Source of the DNA: Salinilacustrithrix flava
GTDB taxonomy: Bacteria; Actinomycetota; Acidimicrobiia; Acidimicrobiales; Salinilacustritrichaceae
DNA length: 64,000 nt
Assembly (NCBI GenBank): GCA_024128875.1
Contig: JAMYFF010000001.1
Location: forward strand, 186,001 to 250,000
Direction: 5' to 3'
Each line of letters begins with the position of its first letter. Within the stretch, counting starts at the first letter, position 1. Below the pieces are notes generated by a model. That model was not told where the DNA came from. It saw only the letters and a program-made list of their open reading frames with translations, and did not search any database. Positions 18,637-26,945 of this stretch are shown here, in pieces. The translations under genes were made by a program, and so were the position numbers.

Positions 18637-19916
18637 GCGGCACCGACCTCCGGACCCGGGCGGAGCGCAAGGTCGCCGGGGTGCTCCGCAAGGTCTTCCC
18701 CGACCACTGGTCGTTCCTGCTCGGCGAGATCGCCCTCTACAGCTTCCTCGTGCTGGTCGGCACCGGGCTGTTCCTCACGTTGCACTTCGACCGCGGGCCC
18801 GGGGAGGTGGTGTACGACGGCGCCTACGAGCAGCTCCGTGGCATCGAGATGAGCCCGGCCTACGCGTCGACGCTCGAGCTCTCCTTCGAGGTGCGGGGCG
18901 GGTTGCTGGCCCGCCAGGTCCACCACTGGGCTGCGCTCGTGTTCACCGCCGCCATCGCCGTGCACGCCGCCCGGATCTTCTTCACGGGCGCGTTCCGGCG
19001 GCCGCGGCGCCTCAACTGGTGCGTCGGCGTCTCGCTGCTGATGCTCGCCCTGGCGAACGGCTTCATGGGGCTGTCGCTCCCCGACGACCTCCTGTCCGGC
19101 ACCGGGGTCCGGATCGCCTACACCTTCGCCCAGTCGGTGCCGGTCATCGGCCCCGACCTCGCGTACCTCGTGTTCGCCGGTGAGTTCCCGGCGGAGGAGA
19201 TGATCTCCCAGCTGTACTGGGCGCACGTGCTCGTGATCCCCGTGGCGATCGCCGGCCTCCTGGGGTTCCACCTCTTCCAGGTGTTCTCCCGGACCCACAC
19301 GCAGTTCCCCGGGGGCGAGCGGCGCGAGGGCAACGTCGTGGGCGACCGGATGTGGCCCGCCTACCTCGTGAAGACGACGGCGCTGCTCCTCGTCGTCGCC
19401 GGGGTGCTGACGCTCCTCGGCGCACTCGTGCAGGTCAACCCGGTGTGGCTCTACGGGCCCTTCGACCCGGCGGCGGCCACCGTCCCCGCCCAGCCGGACT
19501 GGTACCTCCAGTGGGTCGAGGGTGCGCTCCGCATCTTCCCCCCCGTCGGCTTCGAGGTCTTCGGCCGGGAGGTCCCCTCGCCCTTCGTCGCCGGCGTCGC
19601 CTTCCCGCTGGCCTGGTTCGCCCTGCTGCTCGCGTGGCCGTTCCTCGAGGAGCGGGTGACGGGCGACCGGGACCACCACCACCTGCTCGACCGGCCCCGG
19701 GACCGGCCCGTGCGCACTGCCATCGGCGCCGCCGGGATCTCGCTGCTCGGGCTCCTCGTCGCCGCCGCCAGCCACGACACGCAGGCCATGCTGCTCGACA
19801 CGGGGGTGGGCTCCGTCACGTGGGGCTACCGGGTGGCGCTGCTGACGCTCCCGGCCGTCGTCGCGGCCGTCACGTGGCAGGTCTGCCACGCCCTCCAGCG
19901 GCGGTCGGCGCCGTGA
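18633..19916 (+). CDS. qcrB: Cytochrome bc complex cytochrome b subunit
   Basis: A 427-residue integral membrane cytochrome b that oxidises quinol. Paired haem histidines lie in helix B (QVHHWAALVFTAAIAVHAAR) and helix D (WAHVLVIPVAIAGLLGFHLF). The quinol site motif is PDWY (in QPDWYLQWVEGAL) where many family members have PEWY. Eight or more membrane helices fit the length, with a charged His/Asp/Arg-rich loop near 345-360. I chose the GTG at 18633 because it overlaps the qcrA stop; a GTG at 18618 is less likely. Confidence 0.93.
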   Translation: MSGTDLRTRAERKVAGVLRKVFPDHWSFLLGEIALYSFLVLVGTGLFLTLHFDRGPGEVVYDGAYEQLRGIEMSPAYASTLELSFEVRGGLLARQVHHWAALVFTAAIAVHAARIFFTGAFRRPRRLNWCVGVSLLMLALANGFMGLSLPDDLLSGTGVRIAYTFAQSVPVIGPDLAYLVFAGEFPAEEMISQLYWAHVLVIPVAIAGLLGFHLFQVFSRTHTQFPGGERREGNVVGDRMWPAYLVKTTALLLVVAGVLTLLGALVQVNPVWLYGPFDPAAATVPAQPDWYLQWVEGALRIFPPVGFEVFGREVPSPFVAGVAFPLAWFALLLAWPFLEERVTGDRDHHHLLDRPRDRPVRTAIGAAGISLLGLLVAAASHDTQAMLLDTGVGSVTWGYRVALLTLPAVVAAVTWQVCHALQRRSAP

Positions 19917-20920
19917 GCCCCCGGCGCGGCGCAGCCCTGCTCGCGGCGGGCGCCGTCCTCGCCGCCTGCGGCGGAGACCCGAGCGCGCTGGACCCGGCCG
20001 GACGGGGAGCCCGGGAGATCGCCGTCCTGTGGTGGATCATGCTCGGCCTCGGGACGGCGGTCTTCGCGCTCGTGCTCGTGGTCCTCTGGCGCAGTCGGCG
20101 ACGTGCGCCTGCCGGCGACAGGTCCTCGGCACCCCTGACCGCCGACGACGCGTCGGAGCGGGCCGGTCACCGCTGGATGCTGCTCGGCGGCGTCCTCCTC
20201 CCCGTGGTGGTCGTCCTCCCCCTGTCCCTGCTGACGCTCGTCATCGGCGACCGGCTGTGGTCGCGCGGCGGCGAGGACGTGCTCCACGTCGAGCTGGTCG
20301 GCCACCAGTTCTGGTGGGAGGTGCGGTACCCCGACACCGGGGCGGTGACGGCGAACGAGATCCACATCCCCGTCGACCGGGAGGTGCGGATCTCCATGAC
20401 CAGCGAGGACGTCATCCACTCCTTCTGGGTGCCGAACCTGCACGGCAAGGTCGACCTGATCCCGGGTGAGGACACCCACATCGTGATCGACGCCGACGAG
20501 CCCGGTCGCTACGAGGGGCTGTGCGCGGAGTTCTGCGGCATCCAGCACGCCCACATGAAGCTGCTCGTGGTGGCCCACGACGCCGAGGAGTTCGAGGCGT
20601 GGTCGGAGCGCGAGGCAGCCGAGGCCGGGACGCCGAGCACCAGCGCCGAACGCGACGGGGCCGAGGCCTTCGCGACCCTCGGCTGCGCGAGCTGCCACAC
20701 CGTGCGCGGCACCAGCGCCGTCGGCGATGTCGGCCCCGACCTCACCCACATCGCCAGCCGCTTGACCCTTGGTGCGAACACCATCCCCAACAACCGGGGC
20801 AACCTCGGCGGCTGGATCGCCGACCCACAGCGGATCAAGCCCGGAAACCGGATGCCGCCCACCGTCCTCGACGCCGAGCAGCACCGGGCGCTCGTCGCGT
20901 ACCTGGAGTCCCTCGAGTGA
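19913..20920 (+). CDS. ctaC: Cytochrome c oxidase subunit II fused to cytochrome c (caa3 type), lipoprotein
   Basis: A 335-residue subunit II. A lipobox (LAAC, C19) precedes two membrane helices (about 36-58, 88-112) and the CuA domain. CuA ligands are H169 (DVIHSFWVPNLHG), C204, C208, H212 and M215 (CAEFCGIQHAHMK). A cytochrome c domain is fused at the C-terminus with CASCH (C258, C261, H262) and probable axial M314. The fusion identifies a caa3-type oxidase. The GTG at 19913 overlaps the qcrB stop. Confidence 0.95.
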   Translation: MSPRRGAALLAAGAVLAACGGDPSALDPAGRGAREIAVLWWIMLGLGTAVFALVLVVLWRSRRRAPAGDRSSAPLTADDASERAGHRWMLLGGVLLPVVVVLPLSLLTLVIGDRLWSRGGEDVLHVELVGHQFWWEVRYPDTGAVTANEIHIPVDREVRISMTSEDVIHSFWVPNLHGKVDLIPGEDTHIVIDADEPGRYEGLCAEFCGIQHAHMKLLVVAHDAEEFEAWSEREAAEAGTPSTSAERDGAEAFATLGCASCHTVRGTSAVGDVGPDLTHIASRLTLGANTIPNNRGNLGGWIADPQRIKPGNRMPPTVLDAEQHRALVAYLESLE

Positions 20921-23433
20921 CCGCCGCCGACGTCGACACCGGCAGGGCGCAGCCGGCCGAGCGCCTCACGAGCGCGTGGCAGGCGCCTCCCGGGCTTCCC
21001 GGGTGGCTGATGGCGGTGAACCACAAGCAGATCGGCCGGCGGTTCGTCTTCACCGCCCTCGGGTTCCTGCTCGTGGGCGGGCTCCAGTCGATGTTCATGC
21101 GCTGGCAGCTGGGCGGCCCCGAGCAGGACGTGCTCAGCCCCGACGCGTACAACGCCCTGTTCACGATGCACGGCACGACGATGATGTTCCTCTTCGCCGT
21201 GCCGATCCTCGAGGGCCTCGGCATGTACCTGGTCCCGCTGATGGTCGGGGCCCGAGACCTGCCGTTCCCGAGGCTCAACGCGTTCGGCTACTGGCTGTAC
21301 GTGTTCGGTGGGTTCATCCTCTACTGGAGCTTCGTCACCGGTTCGGTGCCGGACGGGGGCTGGTTCGCCTACACGCCGCTCGCCGGGCCCGAGTACTCAC
21401 CCGGCAGCAACCTGGACTTCTGGCTCCTCGGGGTCACGTTGGTCGAGATCTCGGGGATCCTCGGCGCGCTGGAGCTGGTCATCGTGATCCTGCGGCACCG
21501 CGCACCCGGCATGGCCCTGCACCGCATGCCGCTGTTCGCCTGGAGCCAGCTGGTGATGTCGGCGATGATCCTGTTCGCGTTCCCGGCCGTGGTGGTCGCC
21601 TCGCTGCTGCTCGAGGTGGAGCGCAAGACCGGAGCGCCGTTCTACGACCCGGACGGGGGCGGGAACCCCTTGCTGTGGCAGCACCTGTTCTGGATCTTCG
21701 GGCACCCCGAGGTCTACATCATGCTCCTGCCGGCGACCGGCGTGATCTCGGCGATCGTCCCGGTGTTCTCCCGGCGGCCGATCATCGGGTACGCCGCCAT
21801 CGTGATCTCCCAGGTCGCCATCGCCGTCCTCAGCTTCGGTCTCTGGGTGCACCACATGTTCACCACGGGCCTGCCACCCCTGGTCCTCGCGTTCTTCGCC
21901 GTGTCGAGCGCGCTCATCGCCATCCCGAGCGGCGTGCAGGTCTTCGCGTGGCTCGCCACCCTCCGGTTCGGACGCCCCCGCTGGGAGACGCCGCTGCTGT
22001 TCATCGCCGGCTTCATCGTCATCTTCACCCTCGGTGGCATCACCGGCGTGATGGTCGCCGCCTTCCCCTTCGACGCCCAGGTCCACGATTCGTACTTCGT
22101 GGTCGCCCACTTCCACTACGTGCTCATCGGAGGCGTGGTCTTCCCCCTGTTCGCCGGCCTGCACCACTGGTGGCCGAAGCTGGTGGGACGCCAGCCGAGC
22201 GAGTCCCTGGGCAAGGTCGCGTTCTGGACGATGTTCGTCGGCTTCAACGTGGCGTTCTTCCCCCAGCACATCCTCGGCCTCCGGGGCATGCCCCGGCGCT
22301 TCTACACCTACCCCGACGAGTACGGGTGGGGTGCGCTGAACCTGCTGTCCACGCTGGGAGCGTTCGCCTTCGCCGCCGGGGTGCTCGTCTTCGTCACCAA
22401 CCTCGTGCGCACGGCACGGTCCGGGCCGGAGGCGGTCGACGACCCGTGGGGCGGCGACACCCTCGAGTGGGCGACGTCGTCGCCGCCGCCGCCCTACAAC
22501 TTCGCCGTCCCCCCCGTGGTGACATCGGCCCAACCGCTGTGGAACCCGGCGCCGGCGGGCGCCGACCCGACGGCCGAGGCCGTGCTGGCCCGGCTGGCCG
22601 ACCCGCCGGCCGGGGTCCGCGAGCAGCCGATCACCACCGCCGTCGACGGCCGCTTCCGCGGCGTTGCGCTCCTTCCCGGGCCGTCGTACTGGCCCCTCGT
22701 GACCGCGCTCGCCATGGCCGTCGCGATGGTGGGCGTGCTGGTCGACAACGTCCCGCTCGTGGTCGTCGGCGCATCCGGGACCCTTGCCGCCATCGTCGGT
22801 TGGGTGCGCCCGGAGGCCGGAACGGTGGGCATGCGGCGCCACGAGCTCGGCGACGTCCTCGATGGTCGGCGCTCCACCGGCGTGTGGGGTGCCGCGGCGG
22901 GTGCCGCCGTGCTCGCCGTACTCCTCGCCTACTTCTGCTACGCCCACCTCTACCTCGCGGTCAGCGTGGAGACGTGGCCGCCGGAAGGGACACCGCCGCT
23001 GCCCGCCCTGCGCCCCGCCGTCCTGGTCGGCATCATCTGCCTGGCTGCGGCCGCGTCCGTGCGAGCGGGTCGGCCTCGCCACCGCGGCGCCGATCGCCTG
23101 CCGGGTGCGGGCCTGCTGGGCCTCGGGGCCGGGGTCGGGGTGCTGGCGCTCGCCGGTGGCGCGTCGATGCTCGCCGATCTCGGGCTGTCCGGCACCGAAC
23201 GCGCCCACGACGCGAGCCTGCTCGTGCTCCACGCCTTCGTCGGTGTCATCGCACTGGCCGGCGTGGGCATCAACGCGTTCGCCGCCTACCAGGCGGCCCG
23301 CCTCGGGGACCACCCGTGGGTGTCGGCGGCCGCGGCGATCTCGGCGACGTGGTGGACGGTCATCGCGCTCTCGTGGGCCGCCGTGGCCGGCGTCGTCTAC
23401 GGCTGGCCTCAGCTGCTCGGGAGCGGGGGCTGA
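20917..23433 (+). CDS. ctaD: Cytochrome c oxidase subunit I fused to a subunit III-like domain
   Basis: An 838-residue haem-copper oxidase protein. Residues 1-560 are subunit I: haem a ligand H85, CuB ligands H263, H312 and H313 with Y267 for the His-Tyr cross-link (GHPEVYIMLLP), haem a3 ligand H398 and haem a ligand H400 (VAHFHYV). Residues about 590-838 form further helices that resemble subunit III, including YLAVSVETWPPEGTPPLP. Such I-III fusions are known in caa3 oxidases. The Glu/Tyr pattern suggests type A. The GTG overlaps the ctaC stop. Confidence 0.93.
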   Translation: MTAADVDTGRAQPAERLTSAWQAPPGLPGWLMAVNHKQIGRRFVFTALGFLLVGGLQSMFMRWQLGGPEQDVLSPDAYNALFTMHGTTMMFLFAVPILEGLGMYLVPLMVGARDLPFPRLNAFGYWLYVFGGFILYWSFVTGSVPDGGWFAYTPLAGPEYSPGSNLDFWLLGVTLVEISGILGALELVIVILRHRAPGMALHRMPLFAWSQLVMSAMILFAFPAVVVASLLLEVERKTGAPFYDPDGGGNPLLWQHLFWIFGHPEVYIMLLPATGVISAIVPVFSRRPIIGYAAIVISQVAIAVLSFGLWVHHMFTTGLPPLVLAFFAVSSALIAIPSGVQVFAWLATLRFGRPRWETPLLFIAGFIVIFTLGGITGVMVAAFPFDAQVHDSYFVVAHFHYVLIGGVVFPLFAGLHHWWPKLVGRQPSESLGKVAFWTMFVGFNVAFFPQHILGLRGMPRRFYTYPDEYGWGALNLLSTLGAFAFAAGVLVFVTNLVRTARSGPEAVDDPWGGDTLEWATSSPPPPYNFAVPPVVTSAQPLWNPAPAGADPTAEAVLARLADPPAGVREQPITTAVDGRFRGVALLPGPSYWPLVTALAMAVAMVGVLVDNVPLVVVGASGTLAAIVGWVRPEAGTVGMRRHELGDVLDGRRSTGVWGAAAGAAVLAVLLAYFCYAHLYLAVSVETWPPEGTPPLPALRPAVLVGIICLAAAASVRAGRPRHRGADRLPGAGLLGLGAGVGVLALAGGASMLADLGLSGTERAHDASLLVLHAFVGVIALAGVGINAFAAYQAARLGDHPWVSAAAAISATWWTVIALSWAAVAGVVYGWPQLLGSGG

Positions 23434-23434
23434 C

Positions 23435-23812
23435 GTGGCCGGCACCGAGGCGCGCACCCGCACGGCGTTCGCCGGCAGCCGGCCGCACTCCCCGCCCGAG
23501 GCGGTGCGTGCCCTGCTCCTCGCGAGCGTCGGGCCCGCGCTGTGGTTCGGCCACCTCAACGCCAGCTACCTGCTCGTGCCGCCTTCCTGCGAGTGGCGCC
23601 ACGGCTGGGCGTTCGTCGTGGTCACCGCCGTCGCCCTCGCCGGCATCAGCGGCGCCGGCCGGCGATCTTGGGCGTTGTGGGACCCGCGATCGCACGACGG
23701 ACCGACCGTGGTCCGGTTCCTCGGCATGGCCGGCGTGGTGCTCGCCGGGTTGTTCGCGCTGACCACGCTGCTCGTCGGGGCATCGGCGCTGGTGGTGCAC
23801 CCGTGCCACTGA
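23435..23812 (+). CDS. Small membrane protein in the caa3 operon, unrecognised
   Basis: A 125-residue protein with three predicted helices (about 24-46, 58-78, 92-118). Notable residues are GPALWFGHLNASYLLV in helix 1, CEW before helix 2 and a C-terminal HPCH, giving two cysteines that may pair outside the membrane. The GTG start at 23435 is one base after the ctaD stop, and its end overlaps the next gene's start by 10 bases. Position suggests an oxidase accessory or subunit IV-like protein. I do not recognise a family. Confidence 0.72.
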   Translation: MAGTEARTRTAFAGSRPHSPPEAVRALLLASVGPALWFGHLNASYLLVPPSCEWRHGWAFVVVTAVALAGISGAGRRSWALWDPRSHDGPTVVRFLGMAGVVLAGLFALTTLLVGASALVVHPCH

Positions 23813-24186
23813 GGCGCCGTGCCATCGGTCCCGCCGTCGCTGCGGCGATCCTCCTCGTCGCAGGGTGCCGGGACGATCCCACCCCCAGACCCCCGGGGGC
23901 CGACGTGGGCGATCCGGCCGCCGGGGCCGACGCGATCGAGGCCTACGGCTGCGGGGCGTGCCACCGCATCCCCGGCATCCGGCGCGCCGACTCGCTGGTG
24001 GCCCCCCCGCTCGAGGGCTGGGGTCACCGGACCTTCATCGCCGGCACGCTGGCCAACGACCTCGAGAACCTCGTCCGCTGGATCCGGGATCCCGACTCGG
24101 TCGAGCCCGGCACCGCGATGCCCGATCTCGGGGTCACCGATGCCGACGCCCGGGACATCGCCGCCTACCTCCTGTCCCTGCGATGA
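23803..24186 (+). CDS. Cytochrome c lipoprotein
   Basis: A 127-residue exported mono-haem cytochrome c. The N-terminus MPLRRRAIGPAVAAAILLVAGC has a lipobox (C22). The haem site is CGACH (C50, C53, H54), and the axial Met is probably in GTAMPDLGV near residue 106. The small class I domain fills the remainder. It may be an added electron carrier of the oxidase or a copper/haem delivery factor. The GTG at 23803 overlaps the previous gene, and the stop overlaps the ctaG ATG (ATGA). Confidence 0.85.
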   Translation: MPLRRRAIGPAVAAAILLVAGCRDDPTPRPPGADVGDPAAGADAIEAYGCGACHRIPGIRRADSLVAPPLEGWGHRTFIAGTLANDLENLVRWIRDPDSVEPGTAMPDLGVTDADARDIAAYLLSLR

Positions 24187-25100
24187 ACGCGGTCGGCGCC
24201 GCTGCGGTGCTCGCCCACGGCGCCGTGGCCCGGGACGAGCTGCGGACGTCCTGGGGCGGCGACCCGCTGGCGCTCCTGGCCGTGGGCGCCCTCGTGCTCG
24301 CGTACGCCGCGGGTGCGCGGGCTGCCGGCAGCCGGGCACCGCTCGCCGCGCTCGTCCGCCGGCGCGCCGGCTTCGGTGCCGTCGCCGTGCTGGTGCTGCT
24401 GGTTTCGCTCGCCTCGCCGCTCGACGCGGCCGCCAGCACGGTGTTCTCCGCCCACATGGTCCAGCACCTCCTTCTCACGGCGGTGGCTGCGCCCCTGCTG
24501 GTGCTCGCCGCACCCGTGGCCACGATCCGGCGCGTGCTGCCGTTGCGCAGGGCCGATCAGGTGCTGGTACCGGCGGCCCGCTTGGTGGCGCGCATCCCCT
24601 GGTGGCCCCTCGCGGCGACATCGGTCGGTCTCGGCGTGCTCTCCGTGTGGCACGTCCCTGCCCTGTACGAGGCCGCGCTGCGCTCCGATCTCGTCCACGG
24701 GCTCGAGCACGCCACCCTGCTCGGCGGCGCAACCCTGCTCTGGTCTGCCGTGCTCGGCGCGGCCCGCCGACGCCAGATGCTGTGGTCCGCTGCGTCGCTG
24801 GGGCTCAGCGCCCTGCACGGCAGCGCCCTCGGTGCCCTCCTCGCCCTCTCGACCCGACCCTGGTACGGGTCCCACGCCGAGGGCGCCGAGGGCTGGGGCA
24901 TCGACCCGCTCGCCGACCAGCAGGTGGCCGGGGCGATCATGTGGGTGCCCACGGCCGCCGTGCACCTCGGCGTGCTCGCGCTCCTGCTGCACCGCTGGTT
25001 CCGCTCGGCCGGCGAGCGGACACCGTCGCCGACCGCCGCGCGTGCGCCTACCGGCCCGCGAGCTCGTCCAACCGGCGCAGCAGCGTCCGAGGGGCCTTGA
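24183..25100 (+). CDS. ctaG: Cytochrome c oxidase assembly protein, CtaG (caa3) family
   Basis: A 305-residue membrane protein of the Bacillus-type CtaG family needed for caa3 oxidase assembly, probably copper insertion. Seven or so helices are apparent. Conserved motifs are FSAHMVQHLLLTAVAAPLL, SVWHVPALYEAAL and a late His-containing helix (WVPTAAVHLGVLALLLHRW). It ends the respiratory operon. Its 3' end overlaps a convergent gene by 53 bases; the last ~25 residues are Ala/Pro/Thr-rich and may be a disordered tail. Confidence 0.88.
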   Translation: MNAVGAAAVLAHGAVARDELRTSWGGDPLALLAVGALVLAYAAGARAAGSRAPLAALVRRRAGFGAVAVLVLLVSLASPLDAAASTVFSAHMVQHLLLTAVAAPLLVLAAPVATIRRVLPLRRADQVLVPAARLVARIPWWPLAATSVGLGVLSVWHVPALYEAALRSDLVHGLEHATLLGGATLLWSAVLGAARRRQMLWSAASLGLSALHGSALGALLALSTRPWYGSHAEGAEGWGIDPLADQQVAGAIMWVPTAAVHLGVLALLLHRWFRSAGERTPSPTAARAPTGPRARPTGAAASEGP

Positions 25101-25425
25101 GCCGGTAGCTCTGCTCGAGCACGTCGAGGAGCAGGTCCTCGTCGACCTCGTCCAGCTTCACCAGCATGGCGCCGTGGCCGTGGTGGTGGGCCTGGTCGAA
25201 CAGGGCGCCGTCGGAGGTCTGGATCCAGGCCCGCTTCTCGGCCGCGTCCACGAACACGACCAGGACCTCGCCGTCGACGTCGGGGCCCTTGCGCTCGCGC
25301 TCGTCGTCGCCCCAGAGGCGGCAGAACGCCTTGCCGCGCACCTTGAGGGCGGGCGTGCCGTACGACGTCAACACCTCCACGTCGGGCAGCTCGGTCCCGA
25401 TGCGGATCACGTCGTCGAAGTCCAC
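25048..25425 (-). CDS. MmcQ/YjbR family protein
   Basis: A 125-residue soluble protein with the small MmcQ/YjbR alpha/beta fold (DUF419). Features: the N-terminal FDDVIRIGTELPDVEVLTSYG, KVRGKAFCRLW and a C-terminal helix RTLLRRLDELAG. These proteins have a double-wing DNA-binding-like fold, but their role is unproven. The GTG at 25425 (VDFDDV) is chosen because the frame upstream runs into the regulator's promoter. It is divergent from the TetR gene and shares the short region holding its operators. Confidence 0.8.
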   Translation of the reverse strand: MDFDDVIRIGTELPDVEVLTSYGTPALKVRGKAFCRLWGDDERERKGPDVDGEVLVVFVDAAEKRAWIQTSDGALFDQAHHHGHGAMLVKLDEVDEDLLLDVLEQSYRLKAPRTLLRRLDELAGR

Positions 25426-25467
25426 GCCGCCACACGGTACCCGGCTCCACGCCGGCCCGTCTCGGGG

Positions 25468-25512
25468 TTGACGCCGAGACTGAACGTCGTTCAGACTCTG
25501 AACGTGGTTCAG
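25468..25512 (+). promoter_or_regulatory. Promoter with paired palindromic operators at the tetR gene
   Basis: TTGACG (25468-25473) is a good -35, and a weak -10 (CAGACT, 25492-25497) follows at 18 bases. Two 15-base palindromes overlap it: CTGAACGTCGTTCAG (25480-25494) and CTGAACGTGGTTCAG (25498-25512). Both have CTGAAC/GTTCAG arms, and their centres are 18 bases apart. The second spans the GTG start at 25504. The site is probably bound by the TetR protein encoded here and may also control the divergent gene. Confidence 0.72.
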
Positions 25513-26292
25513 CTCTCGGCCGTCCCCGACCCCCACGCCGCGCCGGCGGCGCCGGTCGGCGCGCGCGAGCGCAACCGGCTGGCCCGGCACCGCGCCTACC
25601 TGCGGGCCGCGCTGTCCCTCGTGTTCGCCGAGGGCCTCGACGCCCTCACCATGCAGCGCCTGGCCCAGGAGGTCGGCGCCGCCGTCGGCAGCGTCTACAC
25701 GTACTTCCCGTCCAAGGGCGCGCTGGTGGCCGAGGTGCAGCGGGAGGCCATCGAGCGCCTGGCCACGTCGGCCGCGCTGCTCGGCGCCGACGTCGACCGC
25801 GCCCTCGACGGCGCCGACGACGATGCGGCCCGCCTGGCCCCGGTCGTGGCCTTCGGCCGGTTCTGGCTCACCGCGGCACAGGCGTACCCCGAGGAGATGC
25901 AGCTGCTGCTCCTGCTGCTCTCCGACGTCACCGAGTCCGTCCCGCCGGAGGAGGCCGGCCGCGTCGTGCCGGCCGCCATGCGCCTGCTCGGCCTGGCCGA
26001 GGCCCGCCTGGCCGCAGCCGCCCGGACCGGTGCGCTCGGGGACACAGAGCCCGCCGATCGCCGCACCATCGCCCTCGCCGCCGCCCTCACCGGCTGCGTG
26101 CAGCTGCGGGTGGTGCAGCGCTGGGACGACGACCTCCTCGACCCGACCGCCACCGGACGCCACGTCCTCGACGCGCTGCTGCGCGGCTGGGGTGCGGCGC
26201 CCGGACCCCTCGACACCGCCCACCACGTCGTGGACGGCCTCGAAGCTGCCGCCCCCCTCGCCCGCCCCATCCCCGAAGGGACCGATCCCTGA
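25504..26292 (+). CDS. TetR family transcriptional regulator
   Basis: A 262-residue repressor-type protein. The N-terminal helix-turn-helix is RAALSLVFAEGLDALTMQRL then AQEVGAAVGSVYTYFPSKGA (about 36-75), the classic TetR DNA-binding segment. The larger C-terminal domain would bind a hydrophobic ligand. The only fitting start is the GTG at 25504, which lies inside an operator palindrome and close to the predicted transcription start, so the mRNA is probably leaderless. Its TGA overlaps the ATG of the fatty acid hydroxylase gene (TGATG), which it likely controls along with itself. Confidence 0.88.
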   Translation: MVQLSAVPDPHAAPAAPVGARERNRLARHRAYLRAALSLVFAEGLDALTMQRLAQEVGAAVGSVYTYFPSKGALVAEVQREAIERLATSAALLGADVDRALDGADDDAARLAPVVAFGRFWLTAAQAYPEEMQLLLLLLSDVTESVPPEEAGRVVPAAMRLLGLAEARLAAAARTGALGDTEPADRRTIALAAALTGCVQLRVVQRWDDDLLDPTATGRHVLDALLRGWGAAPGPLDTAHHVVDGLEAAAPLARPIPEGTDP

Positions 26293-26930
26293 TGCCCTCC
26301 CCCGACTCCCCCGTCCTCCTCGCCCTCGGCCTGCCGGCCGGGATCGTGCTGTGGAGCTTCATGGAGTACGTGCTGCACCGCTTCGCGTTCCACGAGGCCC
26401 GGGGCAGCAACTACGGCTCCCGGGAGCACCTCCGCCACCACGGCTCCGAGGACACCGTGCTCGAGAGCTGGTACCTCTCCTGGACCGGCGTGCTGCTCGT
26501 GTCCCTCGGCCTCATCCCGTTCCTCGGCCGCCTGGCCGGCACCGCCGACCTCGGCTGGGGCGTCGGGATCGGCTACCTGGTGGCCTACGGCTTCTACGAC
26601 CTCGTCCACTGGCGGGCGCACCGCCGCCCGTACGCCAACCGCTACGAGCACATGGTGCGCAAGCACCACTTCACCCACCACTTCCACGCGCCGTTGAAGA
26701 ACCACGGGGTCACGACCCCGTTCTGGGACCACGTCTTCGGCACCTACGTCGAGGTCGACGTGGTGCGCGTCCCGCGCCGCATGGCGATGCGGTGGATGGT
26801 CGACGAGCACGGCGAGGTGCTCCCCGAGTACCGCGCCACCTACGAGGTGCGCGGCACCCGTCCCCTCGACGACGACCAGCGCGAGCAGGACCGGGAGCTC
26901 GCGTTCGCCAACCAGGCACCGACGCTCTAG
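26292..26930 (+). CDS. Fatty acid hydroxylase / sterol desaturase superfamily protein
   Basis: A 212-residue di-iron membrane enzyme. Histidine clusters fit the superfamily: EYVLHRFAFHE, SREHLRHHG, DLVHWRAHRR and KHHFTHHFHAP. Three or four helices surround them. Relatives hydroxylate fatty acyl chains, carotenoids or sterols using oxygen; the substrate here is unknown. It is coupled to the upstream tetR gene, which suggests control by a lipid-like ligand. No redox partner is encoded next to it. Confidence 0.87.
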   Translation: MPSPDSPVLLALGLPAGIVLWSFMEYVLHRFAFHEARGSNYGSREHLRHHGSEDTVLESWYLSWTGVLLVSLGLIPFLGRLAGTADLGWGVGIGYLVAYGFYDLVHWRAHRRPYANRYEHMVRKHHFTHHFHAPLKNHGVTTPFWDHVFGTYVEVDVVRVPRRMAMRWMVDEHGEVLPEYRATYEVRGTRPLDDDQREQDRELAFANQAPTL

Positions 26931-26945
26931 GCCAAACTGGGCGCC

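Noticed and set aside
20769..23762. A 997-residue plus-strand frame across ctaC/ctaD
   Set aside because: It is Arg/Pro-rich and out of frame with the oxidase genes, whose catalytic motifs are intact. It is a frame-shadow, not a gene.
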